From Desulfomicrobiaceae bacterium (GTDB lineage: Bacteria > Desulfobacterota > Desulfovibrionia > Desulfovibrionales > Desulfomicrobiaceae), in contig DPEO01000111.1 in the NCBI GenBank assembly GCA_003530935.1, forward strand, positions 1-8,657: a DNA stretch of 8,657 nucleotides, read 5' to 3'. The notes below the pieces were generated by a model, which did not search any database, was not told the DNA's origin, and saw only the letters and a list, made by a program, of their open reading frames with translations. This document shows, in pieces, positions 1 through 6,542 of this stretch. Numbering within the stretch: the first letter of the stretch is position 1; each line of letters starts with the position of its first letter. The translations under genes were made by a program, and so were the position numbers.

Positions 1-174
1 CCTTCCCGCCAGCACCTGCCGGTGGTCCGCTATGTCCATCCCCAACGCTTTGCGGTGTATGCCGCATATGGTCAGAGCTTGGGGATCGCGTCCATGGCGT
101 GCGCACCCTTGGTGCGCAGCAGCTACCACGCCGGGGAGGGACTTGCGCGTCTTGCGCACCAAAAGGGCGACTAA
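1..174 (+). CDS. lipA: Lipoyl synthase, C-terminal end (partial)
   Basis: The frame is open from base 1 to a TAA at 172-174 and encodes the last 57 residues of a protein whose start lies outside the window. The translation contains LPVVRYVHP followed by PLVRSSYHAGE, the characteristic C-terminus of LipA. LipA is a cytoplasmic radical-SAM enzyme that inserts two sulfur atoms into octanoyl chains on lipoate-dependent proteins such as pyruvate dehydrogenase E2 and glycine cleavage H protein. In known LipA structures a serine of the RSSY motif (here bases 115-126) is an unusual ligand of the auxiliary iron-sulfur cluster, and this motif is intact. The radical-SAM cysteines are upstream and not visible. 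The stop codon overlaps that of the convergent lipoprotein gene (shared bases 172-173), leaving no room for an ordinary intergenic terminator. Confidence 0.93.
   Translation, partial: PSRQHLPVVRYVHPQRFAVYAAYGQSLGIASMACAPLVRSSYHAGEGLARLAHQKGD
100..118. repeat. Perfect inverted repeat in the lipA 3' end
   Basis: TGCGCACC (100-107) and GGTGCGCA (111-118) form an 8-bp perfect stem around a 3-base loop. A further TGCGCACC copy at 153-160 could pair with the second arm instead. There is no T-run on either strand after the stem, so it does not look like a standard intrinsic terminator. It lies 53-71 bases past the stop of the minus-strand lipoprotein gene and could mark or protect the 3' end of that transcript. 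Much of the sequence is fixed by codons of the conserved LipA C-terminus, so it may also be coincidental. Confidence 0.3.
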
Positions 175-548
175 AGCCGAGCGCCAATGGCATCCATGAT
201 GCGGCGGGAAGTCACCTCGTCCCCCAGGATGCCCCAACGCACGGAAACCTTGGTAGTGTACGAGCTGGTGGCCTCCAGAGAAATCCATACCGTCGTGTCG
301 CCGTCGAGGAATTGCAGGCTTGCCTTGCCGATCTGTTTTTCTGCGGATTTGAGTGTGAGCCCCAGGGCTGCGGGACCGCTTCGGGCTGCGGTGTATACGG
401 TGTCCAGATCGTGGTTGTAGGTTTGGTGAAGCCAGCCGGCCATGTATACATAAGTGCCTGCCGCGGCCGCGCCGCCGACGATGACTGCAGCGCACCCGGA
501 GCAAGTCAGGGCGAGGGCCAGAGCGGGGATCAAGATCCATGAACGCAT
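171..548 (-). CDS. DUF3568-like small lipoprotein
   Basis: This 125-residue protein has a lipoprotein signal: a hydrophobic stretch of about residues 4-15 and then C16-S17-G18-C19, with C19 the likely lipidated residue. The -3 residue of the lipobox (C16) is not the usual Leu. A Gly/Ala-rich segment (about 20-31) and the pattern GTYVYMAGWLHQTYNHDLDT (31-50) follow, which I recognise as typical of DUF3568 lipoproteins; the C-terminal part has TTKVSVRWGILGDE (98-111). The function of the family is unknown, and the protein should be anchored in the periplasm or outer membrane. The start is well supported by a strong ribosome site whose bases overlap the recJ stop, so it is probably the second gene of a recJ transcript. 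The stop overlaps the convergent lipA stop. The lipoprotein call is firm; the family assignment is from memory of the pattern. Confidence 0.85.
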   Translation of the reverse strand: MRSWILIPALALALTCSGCAAVIVGGAAAAGTYVYMAGWLHQTYNHDLDTVYTAARSGPAALGLTLKSAEKQIGKASLQFLDGDTTVWISLEATSSYTTKVSVRWGILGDEVTSRRIMDAIGARL

Positions 549-551
549 GCG

Positions 552-559
552 TCCTCCTT
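552..559 (-). promoter_or_regulatory. Strong ribosome binding site overlapping the recJ stop
   Basis: Read on the minus strand, AAGGAGGA lies 3 bases before the lipoprotein ATG (546-548), with the GGAGG core 4 bases away. Its first two A's are the last two bases of the recJ TAA stop (558-560). This placement suggests that ribosomes ending recJ can re-initiate on the lipoprotein gene, and it fixes the lipoprotein start. Confidence 0.8.
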
Positions 560-2276
560 ATGCGTTAGGCTCATGAGGAAAGATGCCGGAGATGGTGAGT
601 TCGATGCCTACTGCGCCGCGAAACGACGAGGTCTTCGGGGTATAGGCCACGCGGAAGCGCGAGGCGGAACGTATGGCTTTCCACGTCTCCCCGAGACGCC
701 AGGCCACACCGCGTAGGGATACGCCGTCCGTGGTGTCGCGCAGCCACAGTTCCACGTGCTTGCCCATGCCGAAGAAGCGCTGCCGTGTGACAGTCACGGG
801 TGGGGAGAGAAAGATGGGCCGCGGGTTGGACGGGCCAAAGGGCTGGAGGAGGTCCAACTCGTGGAGCAGGCGGGCATGTACCTGGGAGAACGGCACCTCC
901 ATATCCACCAGCATGGGCGGGGGCGCGCCGAGTTGCGTCCCGCATTGGCGCTGCACGGCCCGGGCAAAGGCCTGGCGCAGCGACGGCAAGGCCTGTTCTT
1001 CCAGTTTCAGCCCTGCAGCCTGCTTGTGGCCGCCAAAGGAAGTCAGCAATTGCCGGCACTCGGTGAGTCCTTGGTAGAGATCGAAGGAGGGAACCGAGCG
1101 GGCCGAGCCTTTGAGGAGACCGTTTTCCTGGGTGAGGATGATGCACGGTCGACCGTAGCGCTCCACGATGCGTGAGGCCACGATGCCGATGACGCCGGGG
1201 TGCCAATGTTCGCCGTACAGAACCAGACCTGCCATCTCTCGTTGGCTTTCGGCCTGCTCCAGCGCCTCGGCGAGGATGGAGCGCTCGGTCTCTTTACGGT
1301 GGGCGTTGAGGGCGTCGAGTTCGTGGGCGAGCTTGCGCGCCTGGCGTAGATCTTGGGCGAGGAGGAGCTCCACAGCCAGGCTGGGGTCTCCCACGCGGCC
1401 GGCGGCATTGATGCGTGGGGCGAGGGCATAGCCAATGGCTCCCACCCCGACTTGGTCCGTATGGTGGATGCCGCTGGCCTCTTTGAGGGCGTGGATGCCC
1501 ACCCGCCTGGCCTCGCTGATGAGGAGCATCCCGTTTTTCACGAGGATGCGGTTTTGTTCGTCCAGGGGGATGACGTCGGCAATGGTGCCGAGGGCCACTA
1601 GGTCCAGGCTCTGGCGGATGTCCATCTCCTGGCGAGGAAGAAATTTGCCGGTGGCCGCCATGAGCAGAAAGCTCAAGGCAACGCCGGAGAGATCTTCCGA
1701 GGGCCAATTGCCCAATTTGGGGTTGATGAGGGCCGTGGCCGGAGGCAGGTCTTTGCCGGGCACGTGATGGTCGGCGACCACCACCTCCATGCCCAAACTG
1801 CGGGCCAGCGCGATTTCTGGACCATTGGCCACCCCGCAATCCACGGTGAGCAGGACCGTGATGTCGTGCTCTGCCAAACGCCGGATGCCTGGTTCTGCCA
1901 GACCGTAGCCGTGATCCCGGCGGTCCGGGATGACATGGAGGACGCGTGCACCGTGGCCGGAAAGAAATTCTTTGGCCAGGACCGTGGCTGTGATGCCGTC
2001 CACGTCGTAGTCGCCCCAGATGGCTATGCCTCTGCCTTCGGCCACGGCTCGGGCCACGATTTTTGCTGCGTCCAGCACCCCAGGCCAGTATTCCAGCGGC
2101 AAGAGGTAGCGCAGCCCTGGACAAAGAAAGCGATGCATGGCCTCGGGGGCCTGCACGCCGCGCAAAAGGAGCAGGCGCACCGTGATGGGGCTGACCTGCA
2201 GCTCTATGGCAAGCCGGCGGATGTGTTCCTCGGGCACCGGCCGGGGAAGGGTTTTGATTTGCCAGGTACTGGACAT
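558..2276 (-). CDS. recJ: Single-stranded-DNA-specific exonuclease RecJ
   Basis: RecJ is a cytoplasmic 5'-to-3' single-strand DNA exonuclease used in RecF-pathway recombination, mismatch repair and base-excision repair. The 572-residue length is close to the usual 560-580. Domains in order: a short N-terminal lead; the DHH phosphoesterase domain with DYDVDG (89-94), VDCG (145-148), ADHH (168-171) and DLVALGTIADV (225-235), which supply the metal ligands; the DHHA1 domain with PRINAAGR (287-294) and GGHKQAAG (415-422); and a C-terminal OB-like domain (about 455-570). All expected catalytic motifs are present. The ATG at 2274-2276 gives a normal N-terminus, but the bases before it (AAAATAAGTT) carry no clear Shine-Dalgarno site, so translation may start weakly. 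It is followed at once by the lipoprotein gene, likely in the same operon. A candidate promoter lies at 2312-2339. Confidence 0.97.
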   Translation of the reverse strand: MSSTWQIKTLPRPVPEEHIRRLAIELQVSPITVRLLLLRGVQAPEAMHRFLCPGLRYLLPLEYWPGVLDAAKIVARAVAEGRGIAIWGDYDVDGITATVLAKEFLSGHGARVLHVIPDRRDHGYGLAEPGIRRLAEHDITVLLTVDCGVANGPEIALARSLGMEVVVADHHVPGKDLPPATALINPKLGNWPSEDLSGVALSFLLMAATGKFLPRQEMDIRQSLDLVALGTIADVIPLDEQNRILVKNGMLLISEARRVGIHALKEASGIHHTDQVGVGAIGYALAPRINAAGRVGDPSLAVELLLAQDLRQARKLAHELDALNAHRKETERSILAEALEQAESQREMAGLVLYGEHWHPGVIGIVASRIVERYGRPCIILTQENGLLKGSARSVPSFDLYQGLTECRQLLTSFGGHKQAAGLKLEEQALPSLRQAFARAVQRQCGTQLGAPPPMLVDMEVPFSQVHARLLHELDLLQPFGPSNPRPIFLSPPVTVTRQRFFGMGKHVELWLRDTTDGVSLRGVAWRLGETWKAIRSASRFRVAYTPKTSSFRGAVGIELTISGIFPHEPNA

Positions 2277-2311
2277 AACTTATTTTGTTTTTTGACAGCG
2301 AAAGCCCTTTC

Positions 2312-2339
2312 CTTCTATCTCAAATCCCTTCTTTGGCAA
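2312..2339 (-). promoter_or_regulatory. Candidate recJ promoter
   Basis: On the minus strand, TTGCCA (2334-2339, 5 of 6 matches to the -35 consensus) and TAGAAG (2312-2317, 4 of 6 to the -10) are 16 bases apart. Transcription would begin near 2305, giving a leader of roughly 28 bases before the recJ ATG. The -35 element overlaps the -35 of the divergent candidate promoter. The call is by eye only. Confidence 0.4.
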
Positions 2340-2361
2340 ACGATGAGGGATGTTTTGTATT
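2333..2361 (+). promoter_or_regulatory. Candidate promoter of the DUF2156 gene
   Basis: TTGGCA (2333-2338, 5 of 6) and TGTATT (2356-2361, 4 of 6) are separated by 17 bases. A start near 2368 would give a leader of about 20 bases containing the GGAG at 2377-2380. Transcription from here would begin after the ATG at 2350, which supports the GTG at 2389 as the real start. Alternatives in the same AT-rich region are a consensus-like TTGACA at 2292-2297 with a poor -10 (TATCTC, 2316-2321), and TATAAA at 2365-2370 with no good -35. Confidence 0.35.
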
Positions 2362-2376
2362 TTTTATAAATATATC

Positions 2377-2380
2377 GGAG
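2377..2380 (+). promoter_or_regulatory. Ribosome binding site deciding a GTG start
   Basis: GGAG sits 8 bases before the GTG at 2389-2391. The competing in-frame ATG at 2350 has its only purine-rich sequence (GAGGG) directly against the ATG, too close to act as a ribosome site. The extra 13 residues it would add do not resemble the family N-terminus. Confidence 0.6.
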
Positions 2381-2388
2381 ATATAGTT

Positions 2389-3261
2389 GTGAATTTTACA
2401 CCAATTACCTTGGATGGCCAAAAGGCGTATCGCCTGTGTTTGGCGCGGATGCCCGAGAAAACCTCGGATTATAGCTTCGTCAACCTTTGGGGCTGGGGTG
2501 ACCACTACGGCCTTACCTGGTGTTGGGATGGGGGGCTCGTGTTTTTGCGGCAAACCGTGCCGGCTCCGGTGTACTGGGCCCCGGTGGGGACTTGGGACGG
2601 CGTGGATTGGCGTCGGGTGCTCTCAGAGCTGCCGGGACCGCTGCATTTTGGGCGCGTCCCGGAGGCGCTGGTGGAGGCGTGGCGCAGCGCGGGCATCCCC
2701 ATGACCGTGACAGAAGCCCGCGAACATTGGGATTACGTGTACTCGGTGGAGGAGCTCGCGTCGCTGGCGGGGAGGCGTTTTCACAGCAAGAAGAACCTGC
2801 TCAACCAATTCGTGCGCGACAATGCCTTCCAGGTGGTGGCGCTCAATGAGCGCACCGTGGAATGCGCCTTGGCTTTGCAGACCGAGTGGTTTTTGTGGCG
2901 GGACACGGAAGACGACGCTACCTTGGCCGCAGAAAATCACGCCATCGTGCGTGTGTTTCACGATTGGTCCCGGCTTGAGGGTATCGTGGGGGCGGGAATC
3001 ACCGTTGATGGCAAGATGGTTGCCTATACCGTGGCAGATCCTCTGGACGACACGACGCTGGTCATCCATTTCGAAAAAGGTTGTCCGCAGTTTCGTGGTG
3101 TGTACCAGGCCATCAATCAGATGTTCTTAGAGCGTTTTGGTCAGGGCTTTATGTGGGTCAACCGGGAACAAGACTTGGGCGACGCGGGGTTGCGCCGGGC
3201 CAAGCTCAGCTATCATCCTGCCTTTTTCATGAAAAAGTATGCGGTGACTGTGGCGTTGTGA
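2389..3261 (+). CDS. Free-standing DUF2156 (GNAT-fold) protein
   Basis: The 290-residue protein (GTG start) resembles DUF2156, the C-terminal catalytic domain of the MprF phosphatidylglycerol aminoacyl-transferases, here without any membrane flippase domain. Recognisable segments, numbered from the GTG start, are PEKTSDYSFVNLWGW (22-36), VYWAPVG (61-67), DYVYSVEELASLAGRRFHSK (115-134), VIHFEK (225-230), YQAINQMFLE (239-248) and WVNREQDLGDAGLRRAKLSY (256-275). The fold is expected to be a tandem GNAT acyltransferase. It has no signal peptide or membrane segment, so it is probably cytoplasmic. The true substrate of these soluble versions is unknown to me; aminoacyl transfer to a lipid or small molecule is only an inference. 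An in-frame ATG at 2350 would add 13 AT-rich-coded residues and is less likely. The gene stands alone between a divergent promoter and a terminator hairpin. Confidence 0.88.
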   Translation: MNFTPITLDGQKAYRLCLARMPEKTSDYSFVNLWGWGDHYGLTWCWDGGLVFLRQTVPAPVYWAPVGTWDGVDWRRVLSELPGPLHFGRVPEALVEAWRSAGIPMTVTEAREHWDYVYSVEELASLAGRRFHSKKNLLNQFVRDNAFQVVALNERTVECALALQTEWFLWRDTEDDATLAAENHAIVRVFHDWSRLEGIVGAGITVDGKMVAYTVADPLDDTTLVIHFEKGCPQFRGVYQAINQMFLERFGQGFMWVNREQDLGDAGLRRAKLSYHPAFFMKKYAVTVAL

Positions 3262-3291
3262 TGCGGCAGGCGCTGCAGGCGCGTGGAAGAT

Positions 3292-3327
3292 GCGGCCCAC
3301 CCTTAGGCTGGGCCGCTTTCTTCTTTG
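3292..3327 (+). terminator. Hairpin terminator between DUF2156 gene and topA
   Basis: GCGGCCCA (3292-3299) and TGGGCCGC (3309-3316) form a perfect 8-bp GC-rich stem with a 9-base loop, followed on the plus strand by the T-rich tail TTTCTTCTTTG (3317-3327). It lies 30 bases after the DUF2156 stop. On the minus strand the stem is followed by ATCTTCC, a poor T-run, so it probably serves mainly the plus-strand gene. The topA stop codon (3303-3305) falls within the loop. Confidence 0.7.
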
Positions 3328-5540
3328 CTGCGGTAGCGGCATCCCTGGGTGGGGCAGGCTACTGTGGTGCCTGCCTTGGTGATCTTGCGCACGAGGATGG
3401 GAAAACCGCACACCGGGCACGGCCCAGGGATCGGCAGGTCCCACACCGCATAGGTGCACTCAGGGTAGCGATTGCAAGAGTAGAAGGTCTTGCCGCGGCG
3501 GGTGGTTTTTTCCACTAACTCGCCGGTGCACCCTTCCCTTGGGCAGGAAACGCCGGTGGACAGGGAGGTGGCGTAGCGGCAGTCCGGGTAGCGGGAGCAA
3601 GCCACGAAGCGACCGCCCGTGCGGGTCTTCTTCATCACCAGCCGGCCTTCCTGGCAGGCAGGGCAGGGGCCGAGGTCCGGTACTTCGGCCTGGGGCAGGA
3701 GTTCGATGTCCCCCTGGTCGTTGCGTCGGTATTCACTGGTGAAGGTACATTGCGGATAGTTGGAACAGCCCACAAAGGGGCCGTTTTTGCCAAAGCGCAT
3801 GATGAGCTTGCCGTGCTCGCACTTGGGGCAGGCGATGTCCGTCTCCACTCCGGCCTTGAGGGTGGCCATGTCGTGGCGGGCTGCTTCCAGCGTGGGATAG
3901 AAGTCCTGGGCAAAGCGCTGGAGTACTTCTTCCAGGGTGGTTTTCCCTTCCGCGATGCGGTCGAGGTCCGCCTCCAGGGCCGCCGTGAACCCGGGGTCCA
4001 TGAGCCGGGCAAAGTGGGCCACCAAGAGGTCGCTCACCGTGCAGCCGAGGTCCGTGGGCACGAAGGCCTTGTCCGTGAGTTCCACGTAACCGCGGTCCAC
4101 CAGGGTGGAAATGATGGTGGCGTAGGTGGACGGCCGGCCGATGCCCAGTTCTTCGAGCTTGCGCACCAGAGAGGCTTCCGTGAAGCGGGCCGGGGGTTGG
4201 GTGAATTTCTGTTCGCAGTGGATGCGATCCACCGGCACGCGTTCCCCTTCGGTGAGCTTGGGGAGCACGGCCTCGTCGCTTTGATGGGGCCAGACGGCGA
4301 GAAAACCCGGGAAGATGAGCCGCTCGCCTTTGGCGCGCCATTGGGCGTCCCCGGTGGCCAGGATGACGGTGGTGTCCCAGAAGCGGGCCGAGGCCATTTG
4401 CGAGGCCACGAAGCGTTGCCAGATGAGGCGGTAGAGTTTGAACTGCTCCGCAGGCAACAGTGGTTGCACCATCTCCGGCGTGAGGCGGACGTCTACCGGC
4501 CGGATGGCCTCGTGGGCGTCCTGAGCGCTTCCCTTGCTTTTATACTGGCGCGCAGTGGTCGGACAGTACTCCGCTCCAAAGCGTTCATGGATGAGGGCGC
4601 GGGTGGCCTCCTGCGCTTCCGCGGCCACGCGTACCGAGTCGGTACGCATGTAGGTGATGAGCGCCACCGTGCCCCGCTCGCCGAGTTCGACGCCTTCGTA
4701 GAGGCGTTGGGCGACGCTCATGGTACGCTTGGCGGAGAACCCCAGGCGGGTGCTGGCCTCCTGCTGGAGGGTGGAGGTGATGAACGGCGGCTTGGGGTGC
4801 CGGGCGCGTTCTTTCTCCTGGACTGTCTCCACGACGGTGGGCGCCCCTTCCAGGGCGGCGCGCAGCTCTTGGGCGGCCTGCTCGTTGGGGACGTGGGCCT
4901 TTTTGCCGGCGATGCGCCAGAGCTTGGCGCTGAAGGCCGGATCCGTGGCCAGATGGAGGGTGAAATCCCAATATTCTTCCGGGGTGAAGGCTTGGCGTTC
5001 CCGTTCGCGGTCCACGATGAGGCGCAGGGCTACGGATTGGACCCGGCCGGCGGAGAGCCCGCGTCGGACCTTGGACCACAGAAGCGGCGAGATCTTGTAG
5101 CCCACCAGCCGGTCGAGGATACGGCGGGCCTGCTGGGAGTCGAAGAGCGGGCGGCGCAGTTCTCCCGGGTGGGCGAGGGCCTCGCGCACGGCCCGGGCCG
5201 TGATCTCGTTGAACCAGATGCGCTTGAGGTTGGTATTGGCGTCGCGCAGGAGCTCCGCCACATGCCAGGCAATGGCCTCTCCCTCGCGGTCCGGATCCGG
5301 GGCCAGGTAGACGGTATCTGCCTCTTTGGCCGCAGCCCGGAGCTTTTTCACCACATTGCCTTTGCCGGGGATGATCTCGTATTGAGGAGCAAAGCCGTGC
5401 TCTTCGTCTACGCCCAGCGTTTTTTGCGGCAGATCGCGCACGTGCCCCAGCGAGGCCTCCACGCGGTAGCCTGGGCCGAGAAACTTGGTGATGGTTTTGA
5501 TTTTCGCCGGCGATTCGACGATGATGAGGTCCTTGCTCAT
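3303..5540 (-). CDS. topA: DNA topoisomerase I
   Basis: This type IA topoisomerase relaxes negative supercoils in the cytoplasm by cutting and rejoining one DNA strand. The 745-residue protein begins with a TOPRIM domain: VESPAK (8-13, with E9) and DPDREGEAIAWH (82-93, with D82, D84 and E86 as metal ligands). The active-site tyrosine is Y297 in TYMRTDSVR (296-304), and HEAIRP (343-348) is also conserved. Four C-terminal zinc ribbons follow, each with four cysteines: 571/574/592/598, 626/629/648/654, 666/671/689/695 and 708/711/729/734. The E. coli enzyme keeps three such Cys4 ribbons, so four complete ones is a modest difference. The ATG at 5538-5540 gives the expected N-terminus, but the bases before it (CCCCACCCATT) have no Shine-Dalgarno site. 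The gene is divergent from era. Confidence 0.97.
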   Translation of the reverse strand: MSKDLIIVESPAKIKTITKFLGPGYRVEASLGHVRDLPQKTLGVDEEHGFAPQYEIIPGKGNVVKKLRAAAKEADTVYLAPDPDREGEAIAWHVAELLRDANTNLKRIWFNEITARAVREALAHPGELRRPLFDSQQARRILDRLVGYKISPLLWSKVRRGLSAGRVQSVALRLIVDRERERQAFTPEEYWDFTLHLATDPAFSAKLWRIAGKKAHVPNEQAAQELRAALEGAPTVVETVQEKERARHPKPPFITSTLQQEASTRLGFSAKRTMSVAQRLYEGVELGERGTVALITYMRTDSVRVAAEAQEATRALIHERFGAEYCPTTARQYKSKGSAQDAHEAIRPVDVRLTPEMVQPLLPAEQFKLYRLIWQRFVASQMASARFWDTTVILATGDAQWRAKGERLIFPGFLAVWPHQSDEAVLPKLTEGERVPVDRIHCEQKFTQPPARFTEASLVRKLEELGIGRPSTYATIISTLVDRGYVELTDKAFVPTDLGCTVSDLLVAHFARLMDPGFTAALEADLDRIAEGKTTLEEVLQRFAQDFYPTLEAARHDMATLKAGVETDIACPKCEHGKLIMRFGKNGPFVGCSNYPQCTFTSEYRRNDQGDIELLPQAEVPDLGPCPACQEGRLVMKKTRTGGRFVACSRYPDCRYATSLSTGVSCPREGCTGELVEKTTRRGKTFYSCNRYPECTYAVWDLPIPGPCPVCGFPILVRKITKAGTTVACPTQGCRYRSKEESGPA

Positions 5541-5551
5541 AATGGGTGGGG

Positions 5552-5581
5552 CCTATATCCAGTCCTTGGAACCCAGGGCAA
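5552..5581 (-). promoter_or_regulatory. Candidate topA promoter, very close to the start codon
   Basis: On the minus strand TTGCCC (5576-5581, 4 of 6) and TATAGG (5552-5557, 4 of 6) are 18 bases apart. Transcription would start about 6-7 bases further, near 5545, only about 5 bases before the topA ATG. Such a near-leaderless transcript would agree with the missing ribosome site. This is by eye and uncertain. No convincing plus-strand promoter for era was found in the same 84 bases; TTGGAA (5566-5571) has no good -10 partner. Confidence 0.35.
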
Positions 5582-5614
5582 GGGAAATTTCTTCGGGGCC
5601 GTGGGGCCATGGAA

Positions 5615-5620
5615 GAGGAG
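5615..5620 (+). promoter_or_regulatory. Ribosome binding site of era
   Basis: GAGGAG ends 4 bases before the ATG at 5625-5627. It chooses this start over the ATG at 5609, which is out of frame, and over any upstream extension. The reading frame happens to stay open far upstream through the antisense of topA, so the ribosome site and the family-typical N-terminus are what fix the start. Confidence 0.75.
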
Positions 5621-5624
5621 ATAC

Positions 5625-6542
5625 ATGGAAAACAGCTTTCGTTCTGGATATGTAGCGCTGGTAGGACCACCCAATGCGGGCAAGTCGACGTTTCTCAATG
5701 GGGTGCTCGGGGAGAAACTGGCCATCGTCTCCCCCAAGCCGGGGACGACGCGCACCGCCATAACCGGCATTTGGACCACGGATTCGGCGCAGGTGGTTTT
5801 TTTGGATACCCCAGGGATCGTCGCCGCTCGGGGGCGCATGAATCGCCTTTTGGCGGACGCGGCTTGGGCCGCGCTCGGTTCGGCCCATGGCGCGGTGGTA
5901 TTCCTGGACGGCGCTCGCTATGCGGCTCGATCCTCCGCCCTTGCCCGGGATGTGCACAGCTTCGCCCCGCGGCTGCGTCAATTGGGCATGCCGCTGGCGG
6001 TGGCGGTCAACAAGATCGACCAGGTTTCCCCCAAGGCCCGGCTGCTGGCGGTGCTTGCGGCGTGTGCGGATCTCTGGCCCGGGGTGGACATCTTTCCGCT
6101 GTCGGCCCGCACGGGCGAAGGGCGGGACCGGCTGGAGGCCGCAATCCTCGCCATGCTTCCGGAAGGCCCACCACTCTTCCCGCCCGATCAACTGAGCACC
6201 GCGCCCCTGCGCTTCTTGGTGGCGGAGATCGTGCGGGAGCAGCTCTTTGTGCAGCTTCGTCAGGAGCTCCCCTATCACGTGGCCGTGGAGGTGGAGGAGT
6301 GGGACGAAAGCCCGGAGCTTACCTCCATTGGGGTGGTCATTTATGTGTCAAAAACCAGTCATAAGGCCATGATCATCGGCCGGGGCGGATCCCGGCTCAA
6401 GGCCGTGGGGCAGGCCGCGCGGCAGGCGCTCAAAGAACTGTTGGGGGGTAAGGTACACCTTTCCACCTGGGTCAAGGTGCGGGAGGGCTGGACCGAGGAT
6501 GAGGGCTTTTTGCGCGAGATGAACATTGGAGAAGTGCTATGA
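5625..6542 (+). CDS. era: GTPase Era (30S ribosome assembly)
   Basis: Era is an essential cytoplasmic GTPase that binds the 3' end of 16S rRNA and helps mature the 30S subunit. The 305-residue protein has the GTPase motifs G1 GPPNAGKS (14-21), G2 PGTTRTAITGI (39-49), G3 DTPG (61-64), G4 NKID (129-132) and G5 SAR (160-162). The C-terminal KH RNA-binding domain carries IIGRGGSRLKAVG (250-262) and ends in LSTWVKVREGW (279-289), as is usual for Era. Length and domain order are normal. The start is set by GAGGAG at 5615-5620. The stop overlaps the yggS start as ATGA (6539-6542), indicating translational coupling. Era is the first gene of a plus-strand cluster with yggS, motA and motB, and no good promoter is visible just upstream. 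Confidence 0.96.
   Translation: MENSFRSGYVALVGPPNAGKSTFLNGVLGEKLAIVSPKPGTTRTAITGIWTTDSAQVVFLDTPGIVAARGRMNRLLADAAWAALGSAHGAVVFLDGARYAARSSALARDVHSFAPRLRQLGMPLAVAVNKIDQVSPKARLLAVLAACADLWPGVDIFPLSARTGEGRDRLEAAILAMLPEGPPLFPPDQLSTAPLRFLVAEIVREQLFVQLRQELPYHVAVEVEEWDESPELTSIGVVIYVSKTSHKAMIIGRGGSRLKAVGQAARQALKELLGGKVHLSTWVKVREGWTEDEGFLREMNIGEVL

Noticed and set aside
175..215. Possible lipA terminator just after its stop (ATGG/CCAT and CGCC/GGCG arms)
   Set aside because: The stem is short and imperfect, no T-run follows, and it lies in the coding end of the lipoprotein gene.
571..2124. Long open frames overlapping recJ on both strands (for example 571-1206, 1294-2124 and 1764-2369)
   Set aside because: They are shadows of recJ codon bias: Arg/Pro/Gly-rich or low-complexity translations with no motifs, while recJ itself has all catalytic motifs in one frame.
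2350..2388. ATG at 2350 as an upstream start for the DUF2156 gene
   Set aside because: It would add MFCIFYKYIGDIV, coded by the AT-rich promoter region. It has no properly spaced ribosome site, while GTG at 2389 has GGAG 8 bases upstream and gives a family-like N-terminus.
3261..3518. A short hydrophobic plus-strand frame starting with the ATG that overlaps the DUF2156 stop (TGATG)
   Set aside because: It is almost entirely antisense to the conserved zinc-ribbon end of topA, lacks a clear ribosome site and runs straight through the terminator hairpin.
3750..5624. A very long plus-strand open frame antisense to topA that runs in frame into era (930 codons in total)
   Set aside because: The frame lies opposite a full topA gene and its translation shows no recognisable domain until era begins. 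Open antisense frames are common in GC-rich genes. era has its own ribosome site and a normal N-terminus at 5625.
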